The notes under the pieces were generated by a model, which saw nothing but the letters and a program-made list of their open reading frames with translations, was not told the DNA's origin and searched no databases. From Pseudomonas syringae CC1557 (GTDB lineage: Bacteria; Pseudomonadota; Gammaproteobacteria; Pseudomonadales; Pseudomonadaceae), in assembly GCF_000452705.1 (NCBI RefSeq), contig NZ_CP007014.1:62001-126000 (forward strand): a stretch of DNA of 64,000 nucleotides. Reading direction: 5' to 3'. A program made the position numbers and the translations under genes. Positions 9,095-18,013 of this stretch are shown piece by piece. Every line of letters begins with the position of its first letter. Positions within the stretch are counted from its first letter, which is position 1.

Positions 9095-10276
9095 CTATTG
9101 CGCTGGCGCTGCGGGTGCTGACTCGGCCGGAGCAGCCTCCTGCTTCTGCTCGCTGGCCTCAGGTTCCGCAGGTGCCGATTCAGGCGTTGCTTCTTCGGTT
9201 GGGTCGCCGCCCGGCTTGAGCTTGATCAGCCTGCCAGTCGGTCGTTTCACGGCTGGCTGGTCGTTGTCGGTTACCACGAAACGCAACACGCCGATCATCT
9301 GCCCATCCTCGGTCAGCACTCGCACCTGCCAGCGGCCGGTGACGTCCTGCGGGAAGTTCTGCTTGCGCGTCCAGGCGCGATAGCCTTCCTTGCGCCCGCC
9401 GTGGATGTCCAGGGCGATGCGGTCCATCTCCTGACCTTCGTGCCACCACACATGGTAAATGCGCTCATCAAGGCCGCGTGGCGCGTTGATGGCGGTGTAG
9501 GCGTACAGACCACCGTTGCGCAACTGTTTGACGCTGATCAGCGAGATGCTGTCCCCTGGCGTGCGATTCTTGTTATCGAAATCCGGGCTGACCGCCACCT
9601 CGGTCAACCAGAGTGTCGCCGGTGGCACCCAGGAGCGCAGCAGCCAGCCCGCCGCGCCGATGGCCAGGATCATCGTGATAACGGTCGCCGCGCTGCGCCA
9701 GGTGTTGAGCGGGAAGTTCGACATCAGGCTGGGTGCCGACAACAGCATCGCCACGCCCAGTGCCAGCTTGTAACTCTCGGCGGTGGTCAGGTGCAGGATG
9801 ATTGGCAGCGCGGTGAGCAGCGCGGCAAATAGCGTCAGGGTGTGCAGCGTCATGAACAGCCAGCGCCTTGGTGCCAGCCATTTGTAGTAGAGCGGGTCAA
9901 TGATCGAGATCAGTCCAGCGGCCCCAAGCGCTGCGGTGAAGACGGCCTGACCGCTGTTCCAGGTGGTGGTGATGAAAAAGAACGGCAGCACGAAAAACAG
10001 GCTTTCCTGGTGGATCATCTGCGTGCCATAGCGCAGCAGGCCTTGCGGAATTTCGCGCCCCAGTGCCTTGTTGAGCAGCCCGACCATGGTGTTCTCGATC
10101 ATCAGCCACAGCCAACTGATCAACATGACCACTGCGATCCAGGTGGCCAGGCTTTCCTGGCGGTCAACCAGAATGAAACTGGCGATCCCGGAAACGAAAC
10201 CAAACGCCGCAATGAGCCCCGGATAGCGCTGCATCAAGTTGAGCACGGGTGTCACATAGCGGTTCAGATCAAGCAT
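9095..10276 (-). CDS. Membrane protein of unknown function, DUF5924/DUF2914-type
   Basis: A 393-residue protein. The first about 230 residues form seven or so hydrophobic helices; residues about 240-345 are a soluble, beta-rich domain with DERIYHVWWHEGQEMDRIAL and a WQVRVLTEDGQMIGVLRF strand pair, which fits the DUF2914 domain (presumed periplasmic); the last about 45 residues are a low-complexity Glu/Pro/Ala tail. I recognise the architecture as the DUF5924 family found in Pseudomonas, for which I know no function. It is separate from the M16 peptidase gene upstream by a strong terminator, so it has its own promoter between 10277 and about 10305. Confidence 0.75.
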   Translation of the reverse strand: MLDLNRYVTPVLNLMQRYPGLIAAFGFVSGIASFILVDRQESLATWIAVVMLISWLWLMIENTMVGLLNKALGREIPQGLLRYGTQMIHQESLFFVLPFFFITTTWNSGQAVFTAALGAAGLISIIDPLYYKWLAPRRWLFMTLHTLTLFAALLTALPIILHLTTAESYKLALGVAMLLSAPSLMSNFPLNTWRSAATVITMILAIGAAGWLLRSWVPPATLWLTEVAVSPDFDNKNRTPGDSISLISVKQLRNGGLYAYTAINAPRGLDERIYHVWWHEGQEMDRIALDIHGGRKEGYRAWTRKQNFPQDVTGRWQVRVLTEDGQMIGVLRFVVTDNDQPAVKRPTGRLIKLKPGGDPTEEATPESAPAEPEASEQKQEAAPAESAPAAPAQ

Positions 10277-10305
10277 CGGGGTCGTTCACTCAGGTTGATT
10301 CATAC

Positions 10306-10337
10306 AAAAACCGCGCAGCGTACCAAACGCTGCGCGG
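10306..10337 (-). terminator. Rho-independent terminator of the M16 peptidase gene
   Basis: A perfect 10-bp stem CCGCGCAGCG / CGCTGCGCGG with a 7-nt loop (10311-10337). On the minus strand it is followed by a run of T (the AAAAA at 10306-10310 on the plus strand). It lies 36 nt past the stop of the minus-strand peptidase gene and just upstream of the next gene start. Confidence 0.85.
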
Positions 10338-10372
10338 TGCCTGCACCAGACGTGCAGTCAGGTATCAGGATT

Positions 10373-11749
10373 CTATTTTTTTCGGGTCCGCCAGCGCCAC
10401 AAGGCCAGCAGCACAATCAGGGCCAGTGCTCCCGCCAGCAATCCATACAGGCCGTCGTAGCTGAGCAGCGGTTTTTCGATTCGCATGTAGCCAGGCTGGG
10501 CGAGTAACTGACGCATGGCTTGATTGGCAGTATCGAGGCTCACCGCCTTGATACGTTTTGCAGGGTCGCCAAAGCGCCCGTTTTCATAGTCGTTGAGCGC
10601 GCTCCAATAGTAGTCGGCCAGCGCACTGTTGCCCTGAGTGGCCCACGATTGCCGGTCAATAGCGAGCTGTTGCAGTCGCGCAAACGTGGCGGGCTGCATG
10701 CCCTCTTTCTGCAAACGCTCGACCAGCGTCCGGATATCCTGCTCGGTTTCGGTGACATCTTCACGCTCGACGTCGGCGTTCAGGCTCAGGAAGCCGACAT
10801 CGCCGAACACTTCGCGCTCTGCCGACGGCCCGTAGGACAGCCCGTGCTTCAGGCGCAGCTCAGTGTAGAGCGCCCAGTCGAGATACGCTTTGACCAGATC
10901 CCAGGTCTCATCGTGCTGGTCGTCGAGTTGCGGCTCAGGATAGATCAGATGCAACCTGGCGTTGGCCCCCAGACCACCCCGTTGCAGCTCGCGACGCGGC
11001 TCGGCAGCGCCGTTGCTTTGCGCCAGCGGCGGGTGGTCGATCGGATCGGTCGGTGCCAGCTTGCCGAACGTTCGCTCCAGATAGGCAGGCAGCAGCTTGT
11101 CCAGATCGCCCACCACGATCAGCGTCATGTTGTTGGGTGCGTACCAGTTGGCAAACACGTCCTCGACATGCTCCAGCTTGATGCCGTCGACCTCGGGGCG
11201 TTCGGCGCACTTCAAGCCCAGCTCCACGGCCAGCCGGCTGCTGGCGCTGCGTCCCGAGTCGTGTTGCTCAAGCAGGTGCTGTAAATGCGAGAAGTGTCCG
11301 CCGTCTTCGCGCTCCACCACACGCTTGACGCCGTCCAGACGCGCCTGGCTCAGCTCGGTTCGGGTCATGATCTCCAGCAGCAGGTCCAGCACCTTGCGCT
11401 GGTTGCGCGCGGGTGCTTCGATCACAAAGGTGGTGTCGGCATTGCTGGTAAACGCATTCCATTCGCCACCAAGTGCCTGCATGCGCTCTTCGAGCCCGCC
11501 TTCGCCACTGTCATCAACTCCGCTGAACAAAAGGTGTTCCAGCAGGTGTGGCAATTCCTTGTCCGCACAGGGAAAGTCATCGAAACCGATGCCCACGACC
11601 AGCCGGATGGCCACATGGCCCTTTTCATAACCGGGCTTGAGAAGGATTTGCAAACCATTGGGCAGCAGATAGCCCTCGACCTGAAGACGGTCAAGGGCAA
11701 ACGAAGGGAGTGAACCGAGGAGCAGACAAGCGAACAGCAGGCAACGCAT
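10373..11749 (-). CDS. M16 family zinc peptidase, secreted/periplasmic
   Basis: A 458-residue protein with a signal peptide (MRCLLFACLLLGSLPSFA, cleavage after about residue 18) and an inverted zinc motif HLLEH at 68-72, the HxxEH signature of pitrilysin/insulinase-type peptidases, with downstream Glu-rich helix (about 140-150) to supply the third ligand. A second, inactive-type M16 half follows, and there is a hydrophobic C-terminal helix (about 428-452) ending in RWRTRKK, so the protein is probably anchored to the inner membrane with its catalytic domain in the periplasm. This C-terminal anchor is an unusual addition. AGGAAAG precedes the ATG. Terminator at 10306-10337. Confidence 0.85.
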   Translation of the reverse strand: MRCLLFACLLLGSLPSFALDRLQVEGYLLPNGLQILLKPGYEKGHVAIRLVVGIGFDDFPCADKELPHLLEHLLFSGVDDSGEGGLEERMQALGGEWNAFTSNADTTFVIEAPARNQRKVLDLLLEIMTRTELSQARLDGVKRVVEREDGGHFSHLQHLLEQHDSGRSASSRLAVELGLKCAERPEVDGIKLEHVEDVFANWYAPNNMTLIVVGDLDKLLPAYLERTFGKLAPTDPIDHPPLAQSNGAAEPRRELQRGGLGANARLHLIYPEPQLDDQHDETWDLVKAYLDWALYTELRLKHGLSYGPSAEREVFGDVGFLSLNADVEREDVTETEQDIRTLVERLQKEGMQPATFARLQQLAIDRQSWATQGNSALADYYWSALNDYENGRFGDPAKRIKAVSLDTANQAMRQLLAQPGYMRIEKPLLSYDGLYGLLAGALALIVLLALWRWRTRKK

Positions 11750-11806
11750 AAAACAGCTTTCCTGACGGGCCGGTATGTTTAACAGACTTCACCTCTGCCC
11801 TTACGT

Positions 11807-13459
11807 TCACCGTGATCGTTCGGGTTCGTCCTCGCTCGACAAGGCGCCTGTGTCAGCGGTTTCCAGTACTGCGTAGGCGCTGCTGCAGAACAGCGAATTG
11901 AGGCGTTTCATGTCGGCGATCAGCTCCAGGTGCAGCGAGCTGGTCTCTATACTCTGCACCACCTTGTTGCGCAGGCGGCTGACGTGAGCGTGGGCCAGGC
12001 GACGTTCCTCGGCCCTGAAGCGGCGTTTCTCACGCAATAATTGACGCGCACTTTCGTGATCGCCGCTGAGGAAAACCGAAAGCCCCAGGCGCAGGTTTGA
12101 CTGGAGCTGAATATGCAGATCGGCCAGCTCTTCGAGCCCGACTTCGGAGAAGGAGCGACGATGCGCGGTCTTCTGCTGCTGGATCTTGCGCAGCATGCGT
12201 TCAATCAGGCCGCTGGCCAGTTCCAGGTTGATGGTCAGCTCGATGATCTCGGCCCAGCGCCGGTTATCGTGCTCGCCGAGGTCTTCACGGGGCATCTGCG
12301 CCAGATACAGCTTGATCGCGCTATACAGTGCTTCAACGTCGTCGTTCAGACGGCGCACTTCCTGCGTGACGGCTGTTTGCGTACCGCGCAGCACCGCCAG
12401 CATCGAACCGAGCATGCTTTCGATCAGGTCGCCCATGCGCAAGGTTTCGCGCACTGCGTTGGCCAGTGCGAGGCTGGGCGTCGACAGCGCGGTCAGGTCC
12501 AGATGCCGAGGTTTGGCCAGCCCGCCGGTTTCATTCTGCTGTGGCAGCAAGTACGAGCACAGCCGCGCCATCGGGGCCACGGTGGGCAGCATGATCAGGC
12601 AGCGCACGGTGTTGTAGATCAGATGAAAGCCGATGACCAGTTCCTGTGGACGAAAGCCCAGCGTGTCGATCCATTCGACTAGCGGATCGAGCACCGGAAT
12701 GATCAGCAGCAAGCCAAGCAGTTTGTACAGCAGGCTGCCGAGCGCCACTTGCCGACCGGCAACGTTCTGCATGCTGGTGCTGAGGAACGCTAGCAGCCCA
12801 CTGCCGATGTTGGCGCCGATCACTAGCCCGATCGCGACCGGCAAACCGATGACTTCGGTGCCTGCCAGCGTGGCAGTCAACAGCACCGCTGCCAGGCTGG
12901 AGTAGGAAATCAGCGCGAACATGGCGCCTACCAGCGCATCCAGCAACAGGTCGCCGGTCAGCGATGCAAACAGCACCTTCACACCGGCCGCCTGCGTGAT
13001 CGGCGCGGCAGCCGCGACGATCAATTGCAGCGCCAGTACGATCAAGCCCAGACCGATACCGACCCGGCCCATTTGGCCGGCGCGGGTCTGTTTGCGCGAC
13101 AGGAAGAACACCACGCCGAGGAAAATCAGCAGCGGCGACAGCCATGACAAGTCAAATGTCAGCACGCGGGACATCAGTGCCGTGCCGACATCGGCCCCCA
13201 GCATGATCACCAGCGCAGGCGTCAGCGTCATCAGGCCCTGGCCGACGAAGGAGGTCACCAGCATGGCGGTAGCGTTACTGCTCTGCACGGTGGCGGTCAC
13301 CAGAATGCCGGCGATGAACGCCAGCGGCCGTTTGGACATGTTCTGGCTGAGCAAGCGGCGCAGTTGCGCTCCGTAAACACGAAGGATGCCGGTGCGCACG
13401 ATATGTGTGCCCCAGATCAGCAGGGCGACAGCAGACAGCAAATCGAGCAGGGTCAGCAT
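11807..13459 (-). CDS. Na+/phosphate cotransporter-family protein with C-terminal PhoU-like domain
   Basis: A 550-residue protein of the NptA/YjbB type. Eight to nine hydrophobic helices fill residues 1-310, with the family's TVQSSNATAMLVTSFVGQG motif near 60-78 and a weaker second repeat (SYSSLAAVLLTATLAG, about 195-210). Residues about 330-540 are helical and hydrophilic, matching the PhoU-like tail that usually follows this transporter. The role is probably sodium-coupled phosphate transport or export across the inner membrane. No convincing Pho box precedes it. Upstream 266 nt (13460-13725) contain its promoter and no gene. Confidence 0.88.
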   Translation of the reverse strand: MLTLLDLLSAVALLIWGTHIVRTGILRVYGAQLRRLLSQNMSKRPLAFIAGILVTATVQSSNATAMLVTSFVGQGLMTLTPALVIMLGADVGTALMSRVLTFDLSWLSPLLIFLGVVFFLSRKQTRAGQMGRVGIGLGLIVLALQLIVAAAAPITQAAGVKVLFASLTGDLLLDALVGAMFALISYSSLAAVLLTATLAGTEVIGLPVAIGLVIGANIGSGLLAFLSTSMQNVAGRQVALGSLLYKLLGLLLIIPVLDPLVEWIDTLGFRPQELVIGFHLIYNTVRCLIMLPTVAPMARLCSYLLPQQNETGGLAKPRHLDLTALSTPSLALANAVRETLRMGDLIESMLGSMLAVLRGTQTAVTQEVRRLNDDVEALYSAIKLYLAQMPREDLGEHDNRRWAEIIELTINLELASGLIERMLRKIQQQKTAHRRSFSEVGLEELADLHIQLQSNLRLGLSVFLSGDHESARQLLREKRRFRAEERRLAHAHVSRLRNKVVQSIETSSLHLELIADMKRLNSLFCSSAYAVLETADTGALSSEDEPERSR

Positions 13460-13725
13460 GCAGAAAGCCCCTGAGGTTTGCCCGTTCAGGCGATGAATTG
13501 AAAGATGTAGCGTGTAGCGAGCGAGGACGGGTTTATAGCGCTCTACTAAGCTTTAGTCGGCCTTTGGCCTTGGCGCCAGCATCGCACAGGGCGAGAGTCA
13601 TTGAAATAAAAGTGTCATAAATCAGTATTTTGATGTCGCTTACGGGCACATGCCATGGACATGCCGCAGACAGTTCATGCGCTGGCGCCAACTTGCCGCC
13701 CGAAGACGGCAAGTGGATTACCCGG

Positions 13726-14445
13726 TCAATCCATGGTGAATGCGACGTTGGGTTCGAGTTTCATCCCGACGGCTTTTGCGACCTTCATGCCCTTTTCATA
13801 CGAAAACGATTTATCCGCAGTGGGCTGGAAAAACTCCACGAAATCCAGACTGCGACGGCTGAATACGAACCCGCCGATCAGTGGCCGATTGACTGCATAC
13901 AGGTGCGGACACAGCGCCATCATCGAGGATGCGGGCACGCCGATCAGGTGTTCCTCAAGATCACCTTCTTGCTGAGCGTCCTGCGGGTAGAACCACAGCG
14001 GGGTGCTGATAAACAGGTAGGAGTCCGGCCCCAGACTGGAAAGCAGCGTCCGTACCAGCCATCGTGCAGTGTCTGCCGTCAGGTGCTCGACAACGTCCAG
14101 CAGGCAGATTATCCGGTACTGAGCGAGCCGCTCGGATGACAACTCCTGAGCCAGACCATGCCAGATGTTGCGGTAGGTGGCGTTTTCATACAGCTGCGAA
14201 TTCTGGCAGTTGGCCTCCCAGCCATCGATGCCATCTACCGACCAGTGCGCAGTGTCCGGATTCGATTTGATCAAGGCCCCCATTGTTCCGGAGCCAAAGC
14301 CGATATCCAGAACTTCTACATCAGCGCTGAGATCCTTGAGGATATGGAAAATCATCGCTTTTGGGGACACCGAATCACCTTCCACGTGGCCAGATGCAGG
14401 TGGGCAACCTTCGATGGGCTGATAGTTTTCAACATACTGCTTCAT
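13726..14445 (-). CDS. Class I SAM-dependent methyltransferase, substrate unknown
   Basis: A 239-residue cytosolic protein. The SAM-binding motif I is clear (VEVLDIGFGSGTMG, about 43-56) and motif IV-like CLLDVVEHL (about 114-122) follows, the UbiG/Methyltransf_23-like arrangement. The C-terminal third (GGFVFSRRSLDFVEFFQP) is not one I can assign. AAGGAT precedes the ATG by about 8 nt. It has no functionally obvious partners: it sits between the Na/Pi transporter and the chemoreceptor, with long non-coding gaps on both sides and a repeat element upstream, which suggests an accessory cargo gene. The acceptor could be a sugar, lipid or small molecule. Confidence 0.75.
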   Translation of the reverse strand: MKQYVENYQPIEGCPPASGHVEGDSVSPKAMIFHILKDLSADVEVLDIGFGSGTMGALIKSNPDTAHWSVDGIDGWEANCQNSQLYENATYRNIWHGLAQELSSERLAQYRIICLLDVVEHLTADTARWLVRTLLSSLGPDSYLFISTPLWFYPQDAQQEGDLEEHLIGVPASSMMALCPHLYAVNRPLIGGFVFSRRSLDFVEFFQPTADKSFSYEKGMKVAKAVGMKLEPNVAFTMD

Positions 14446-14773
14446 GGTCGAGATCCTTGACGGGGTCGGTAGGGGATGTGCCGGCTATCTTGCTGAAGCA
14501 TCCGTGTCGGGCTTTGGCGTCAGTGCAAGTAGTGTAGGGGGTTTCGAATGCCAGGCCCTCAATCCTGCGAAATGATCAGAGTTGCCTGTTCACAAGGCTG
14601 TCTATCGGCCGACAGCTGTACTTTCTGAAATAGGCCCGAATTGACTGGTACCGATGCTCCGCGCCGCATCCAGGTCCCGACGTGCACTCAAGGCTGGATG
14701 CAGAGCGTTCAGAACGGCATGCCAATGCGGAGCATTGGCACGATATTCGACGGGTGATAACGGCATTGGGAAC
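14446..14773. other. Non-coding gap between methyltransferase and chemoreceptor genes, with repeat copy B
   Basis: A 328-nt stretch without a gene. Positions 14690-14750 carry a copy of the palindromic repeat, including the inverted pair GGCATGCCAATG-cgg-AGCATTGGCAC, related to the copies at 7.6, 23.9 and 41.8 kb. The region from 14446 to about 14560 must hold the methyltransferase promoter; I cannot identify convincing boxes. Nothing else is recognised. Confidence 0.65.
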
Positions 14774-16750
14774 TCAACGAAACCGGTCAACCTCTTTGCG
14801 CAATTCGGTCGCCAGGCCGTTCAGCTCCTGGGCGGTGATTGCGAGGTTTGACATGACCTGGCGTTGTTCGCTGTTGGCCATGGCGATGCTTTGCAGGTTG
14901 CTGCTGAGCATGGTTGCGGTGCTGCTTTGTTCTTGGGTCGCCGTGGTGATGGCTGCGAACTGATGCCCGGCCGAACGGCTCTGCTCGTCGATCTGCGTCA
15001 GTGCGGACGCCACTTTCGAGTTAAGCGACAGACCTTCCTGCATCAGGGTGTTGCCCTGCTGCATGGTGCTGATGGCGTTGCCGGTTTCCTGCTGGATGCT
15101 GGCGATCATGCCGGAAATTTCGTCGGTGGCTTCGCGTGTACGTGACGCCAGGCTGCGAACTTCATCCGCTACCACGGCAAAGCCACGGCCTTGCTCGCCG
15201 GCGCGTGCAGCCTCGATGGCGGCGTTGAGGGCGAGCAGGTTGGTCTGGTCGGCGATCGACGTGATCACCCCGACAATGCTGCCGATTTCCTGCGAACGCT
15301 GGCCCAGCGTGTCGATGACTTTCGCGGTGCTGCTCAACGACGTTGCGATCTGTTGCAGCGACGAAGACGCTTCGTCCATGGACGTGCGCCCAATGCGGGT
15401 CTGTTGCGCGTTCTCCTGCGCCAGACGCTCGGTATTGCCCATGTTGTCAGCGATGTTCATCGACGTGGCGCTGAATTCCTCAACGGCACCGGCCATGCTG
15501 GTGATCTCGCCGGACTGTTGCTCCATGCCCTCGTAAGCACCGCCGGACAGGCCGGACAACACATTGGCGCGGCTGCTGACTTCCTGCGCGGCGGTACGGA
15601 TGTGCGAAACCATGGACGACAGCGCTTCACTCATCTTGTTGAAGCTGCCGGACAACTGGCCGATTTCGTCGTTGCTGGTCACATTGAGACGCACGCTCAG
15701 GTCGCCAGCGCCCAGTGCATCGGCCTGACGAACCAGCTCAGAGAGTGGACGCAGCTTGCTGCGCAGCAGCCAGATGGCGCTGACCACCGCAATGATCATG
15801 GCCAGCAGGCTACCGATGGCCAGTTGCGTGCCCACGTTCCAGGTTACTTCGCTGATTTCACTGCGCGGCATGCTGGCGATGACTGTCCAGGGGCCTCCTG
15901 CGAATGGTTGGCCGACGCTGTAATAATCATCGTCGCCTTCACTCCAGAACTGCGCCTTGCCCGGTTTGCTGGCGAGGTCTGCAACGGCTTTCGCAGCACC
16001 TTCCGAGGATTTGACGCCCGCAGGCGCGACCAGCCAAGTGCCCTTGTCGTCCAGCAGGGCCAGCGAACCGGTAGAGCCGATACGGAAGCTCTTCAGGTTA
16101 TCGAACTGAGTTTTTTGCGCGTCGGTGTAATCGAACCCTACGAACAGTGCCGCAATGATTTTGCCGCTGCTGTCACGTACCGGGCTGTATTGGGTCATGT
16201 AATAACGATCAAACAATACCGCTTTCCCGACATAGCTCTGACCCGCCATCAAGCGCTCATAGGCGGCGCCTTTGCGATCCAGCACGGTGCCGATGGCGCG
16301 CGTGCCATCCTGCTTGCTCAATGAGGTGCTGATGCGGACAAAGTCATCGCCACTGCGCACGAAAATCGTCGCCACGCCTGCAGTCATCGAGCGGAATTCA
16401 TCGACTTCGGTAAAGTCGTTGTTCAGTGCTGTATCACGCAGATACAGGCCCGGCGTAGAAGTGCCCGCTACGGTTACCGGCTTGTCTGCTTGCAGGGTCA
16501 GGCCTTCGGCGAAGCGCTTCTCGAACAGGCCGCTCAGGCGCTGGGTACTGTCGCGCAACGTGCTGTGGAAGGTGTTGAGCTGGTCGGCGAGCAGTCTGGC
16601 TTCGCTCGACATGTGTTCTTCGCGAATGACCAGGTTGGACGCGTCCAGGGATCTCAAGGCGAACAGCGTACTGCCGCTGATAACGACGGCGAGGATTACT
16701 GCCAGGGCAATACCAAGTTGCGAGGCGATTCTAGTACGGGGCTTGGACAT
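14774..16750 (-). CDS. Methyl-accepting chemotaxis protein with Cache sensor domain
   Basis: A 658-residue chemoreceptor: N-terminal membrane helix (about 11-32), a large periplasmic sensor (about 35-300) of the Cache_3/Cache_2 fusion type with [17 protein letters not shown] and the [11 protein letters not shown] segment, second membrane helix (about 307-327), HAMP domain, then the signalling hairpin with the invariant [20 protein letters not shown] and [19 protein letters not shown]. It lacks a C-terminal CheR-binding pentapeptide. The start at 16750 is preceded by GGAG about 7 nt away; the open frame to 16783 adds 11 unlikely residues. The ligand is unknown. It is a single-gene unit beside a LysR regulator. 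Confidence 0.93.
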   Translation of the reverse strand: MSKPRTRIASQLGIALAVILAVVISGSTLFALRSLDASNLVIREEHMSSEARLLADQLNTFHSTLRDSTQRLSGLFEKRFAEGLTLQADKPVTVAGTSTPGLYLRDTALNNDFTEVDEFRSMTAGVATIFVRSGDDFVRISTSLSKQDGTRAIGTVLDRKGAAYERLMAGQSYVGKAVLFDRYYMTQYSPVRDSSGKIIAALFVGFDYTDAQKTQFDNLKSFRIGSTGSLALLDDKGTWLVAPAGVKSSEGAAKAVADLASKPGKAQFWSEGDDDYYSVGQPFAGGPWTVIASMPRSEISEVTWNVGTQLAIGSLLAMIIAVVSAIWLLRSKLRPLSELVRQADALGAGDLSVRLNVTSNDEIGQLSGSFNKMSEALSSMVSHIRTAAQEVSSRANVLSGLSGGAYEGMEQQSGEITSMAGAVEEFSATSMNIADNMGNTERLAQENAQQTRIGRTSMDEASSSLQQIATSLSSTAKVIDTLGQRSQEIGSIVGVITSIADQTNLLALNAAIEAARAGEQGRGFAVVADEVRSLASRTREATDEISGMIASIQQETGNAISTMQQGNTLMQEGLSLNSKVASALTQIDEQSRSAGHQFAAITTATQEQSSTATMLSSNLQSIAMANSEQRQVMSNLAITAQELNGLATELRKEVDRFR

Positions 16751-16935
16751 AGAGACTCCACGCCAAATGACTGGAGTCGCCACATCCCTGGCTTACCATT
16801 CAGCGAATAATTAGTTGGTATTTCTTGCCGCCTGAATAGGCGAGATTCTCAAGCAGTGCTTCGGCCATCGACTTCGTTACTTGAGCGCTTCGCGCGACAT
16901 TTATGAATGATGGCAGTTCAATACTAAGCTAAATA

Positions 16936-17856
16936 TTAATGAAGTACTTCAACTAGTGGCAACTCCATGGCTTTCACTTCTGCCAGAAGAAAATCACTGA
17001 GGCGTCTTAGCCGCTCTGCGCCGGGCCTTGTGCGCGGCCAGACCAGATAATAATTTTCTCCGCTGAACACTGCCGTACGCCACGGCAGGCTTAAGCGCGC
17101 CTGCGCCACATCTTCGGCAACCATCAGCAAGTCGCCCATCGAGACCCCGTAGCCGCGTGCTGCCGCAATCATTCCGAGCTCAAGCGTGTCGAATACCTGC
17201 CCGCCTTTCAGTGAGACCTTGTCAGCCAGACCCATGCGCTTCAGCCAGGTGCCCCAGTCGCGGCGATCCGGTGTCGGGTGCAACAGTTCTGCCCTCGCCA
17301 GCCGTTCGACATTCCACGGCGGATCCTGCAACAAGGTAGGCGCCCCCACCGGTATCAGTAACTCCGGAAACAGCAGCGTGGCCTCCCAGTCCGCCGGAAA
17401 ATGCCCTTGGCTGAGCAGAATCGCGCAATCAAAAGGCTCTTGGGTGAAATCCACGGCGTCGATGTCCATCCAGGCGCTGGTCAGCTGCACTTCATTGCCG
17501 GGTTGCAGATGACGAAAACGGCTGAGCCGCGCCAACAACCAGCGCATGGTCAGGGTCGAAGGCGCCTTCATGCGCAGGATGCCTTCCTCGGCCTGCAAGG
17601 TGCTGCAGGCCCGCTCCAGCGCCAGAAAGCCATCGCGCACGCCGGGTAAAAGCGTGCGTGCCGACTCGGTCAGTTGCAGGTTGCGCCCGTTACGCTGAAA
17701 CAAACGGCAGGCGAAGTGTTCCTCCAGCGTACGGATATGCCGACTGACCGCACTTTGGGTGATTGACAGTTCTTCTGCTGCACGCGTGAACGAGGTATGC
17801 CGCGCGGCGGCTTCAAATGCTCTCAGTGCATAAAGTGGCGGGAGATTGCGAGGCAT
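16936..17856 (-). CDS. LysR-family transcriptional regulator, GcvA/AmpR-like
   Basis: A 306-residue regulator with an N-terminal winged helix-turn-helix (6-65; ARHTSFTRAAEELSITQSAVSRHI is the recognition region) and a periplasmic-binding-protein-like effector domain (about 92-295). The opening PRNLPPLYALRAFEAAARH is characteristic of the GcvA/AmpR subgroup. It is divergent from the MATE transporter gene across 157 nt; LysR regulators commonly control the divergent neighbour, so it may regulate the pump, but no effector is apparent. Confidence 0.9.
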   Translation of the reverse strand: MPRNLPPLYALRAFEAAARHTSFTRAAEELSITQSAVSRHIRTLEEHFACRLFQRNGRNLQLTESARTLLPGVRDGFLALERACSTLQAEEGILRMKAPSTLTMRWLLARLSRFRHLQPGNEVQLTSAWMDIDAVDFTQEPFDCAILLSQGHFPADWEATLLFPELLIPVGAPTLLQDPPWNVERLARAELLHPTPDRRDWGTWLKRMGLADKVSLKGGQVFDTLELGMIAAARGYGVSMGDLLMVAEDVAQARLSLPWRTAVFSGENYYLVWPRTRPGAERLRRLSDFLLAEVKAMELPLVEVLH

Positions 17857-18013
17857 GCGGAGCTTCCTGCTGGCGATGAACCGTTACTCTACTGCAAATC
17901 GCTTCAGATGAGTTTTAGTCATGCTGAGCATCGGATTTATCGTTTTGTGCTTCGCCGTTTAAATGTCCAGAATACGTTGCTCCAAAGTCCCTTCGCCTTA
18001 GAGCACCGCCACC

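Noticed and set aside
13605..13630. GTGTCATAAATCAGTATT, a sequence resembling a Pho box upstream of the Na/Pi transporter gene
   Set aside because: Only the first half matches, it lies in the plus orientation while the gene is on the minus strand, and Pho boxes are direct repeats that are orientation-sensitive. Not convincing.
13692..13713. CTTGCCG...CGGCAAG inverted repeat after the methyltransferase stop
   Set aside because: Seven-bp stem with an 8-nt loop and no T run; a factor-independent terminator cannot be supported.
16829..16842. CGCCT-gaat-AGGCG hairpin between the LysR and chemoreceptor genes as a terminator
   Set aside because: Only a 5-bp stem and no T run follows on either strand.
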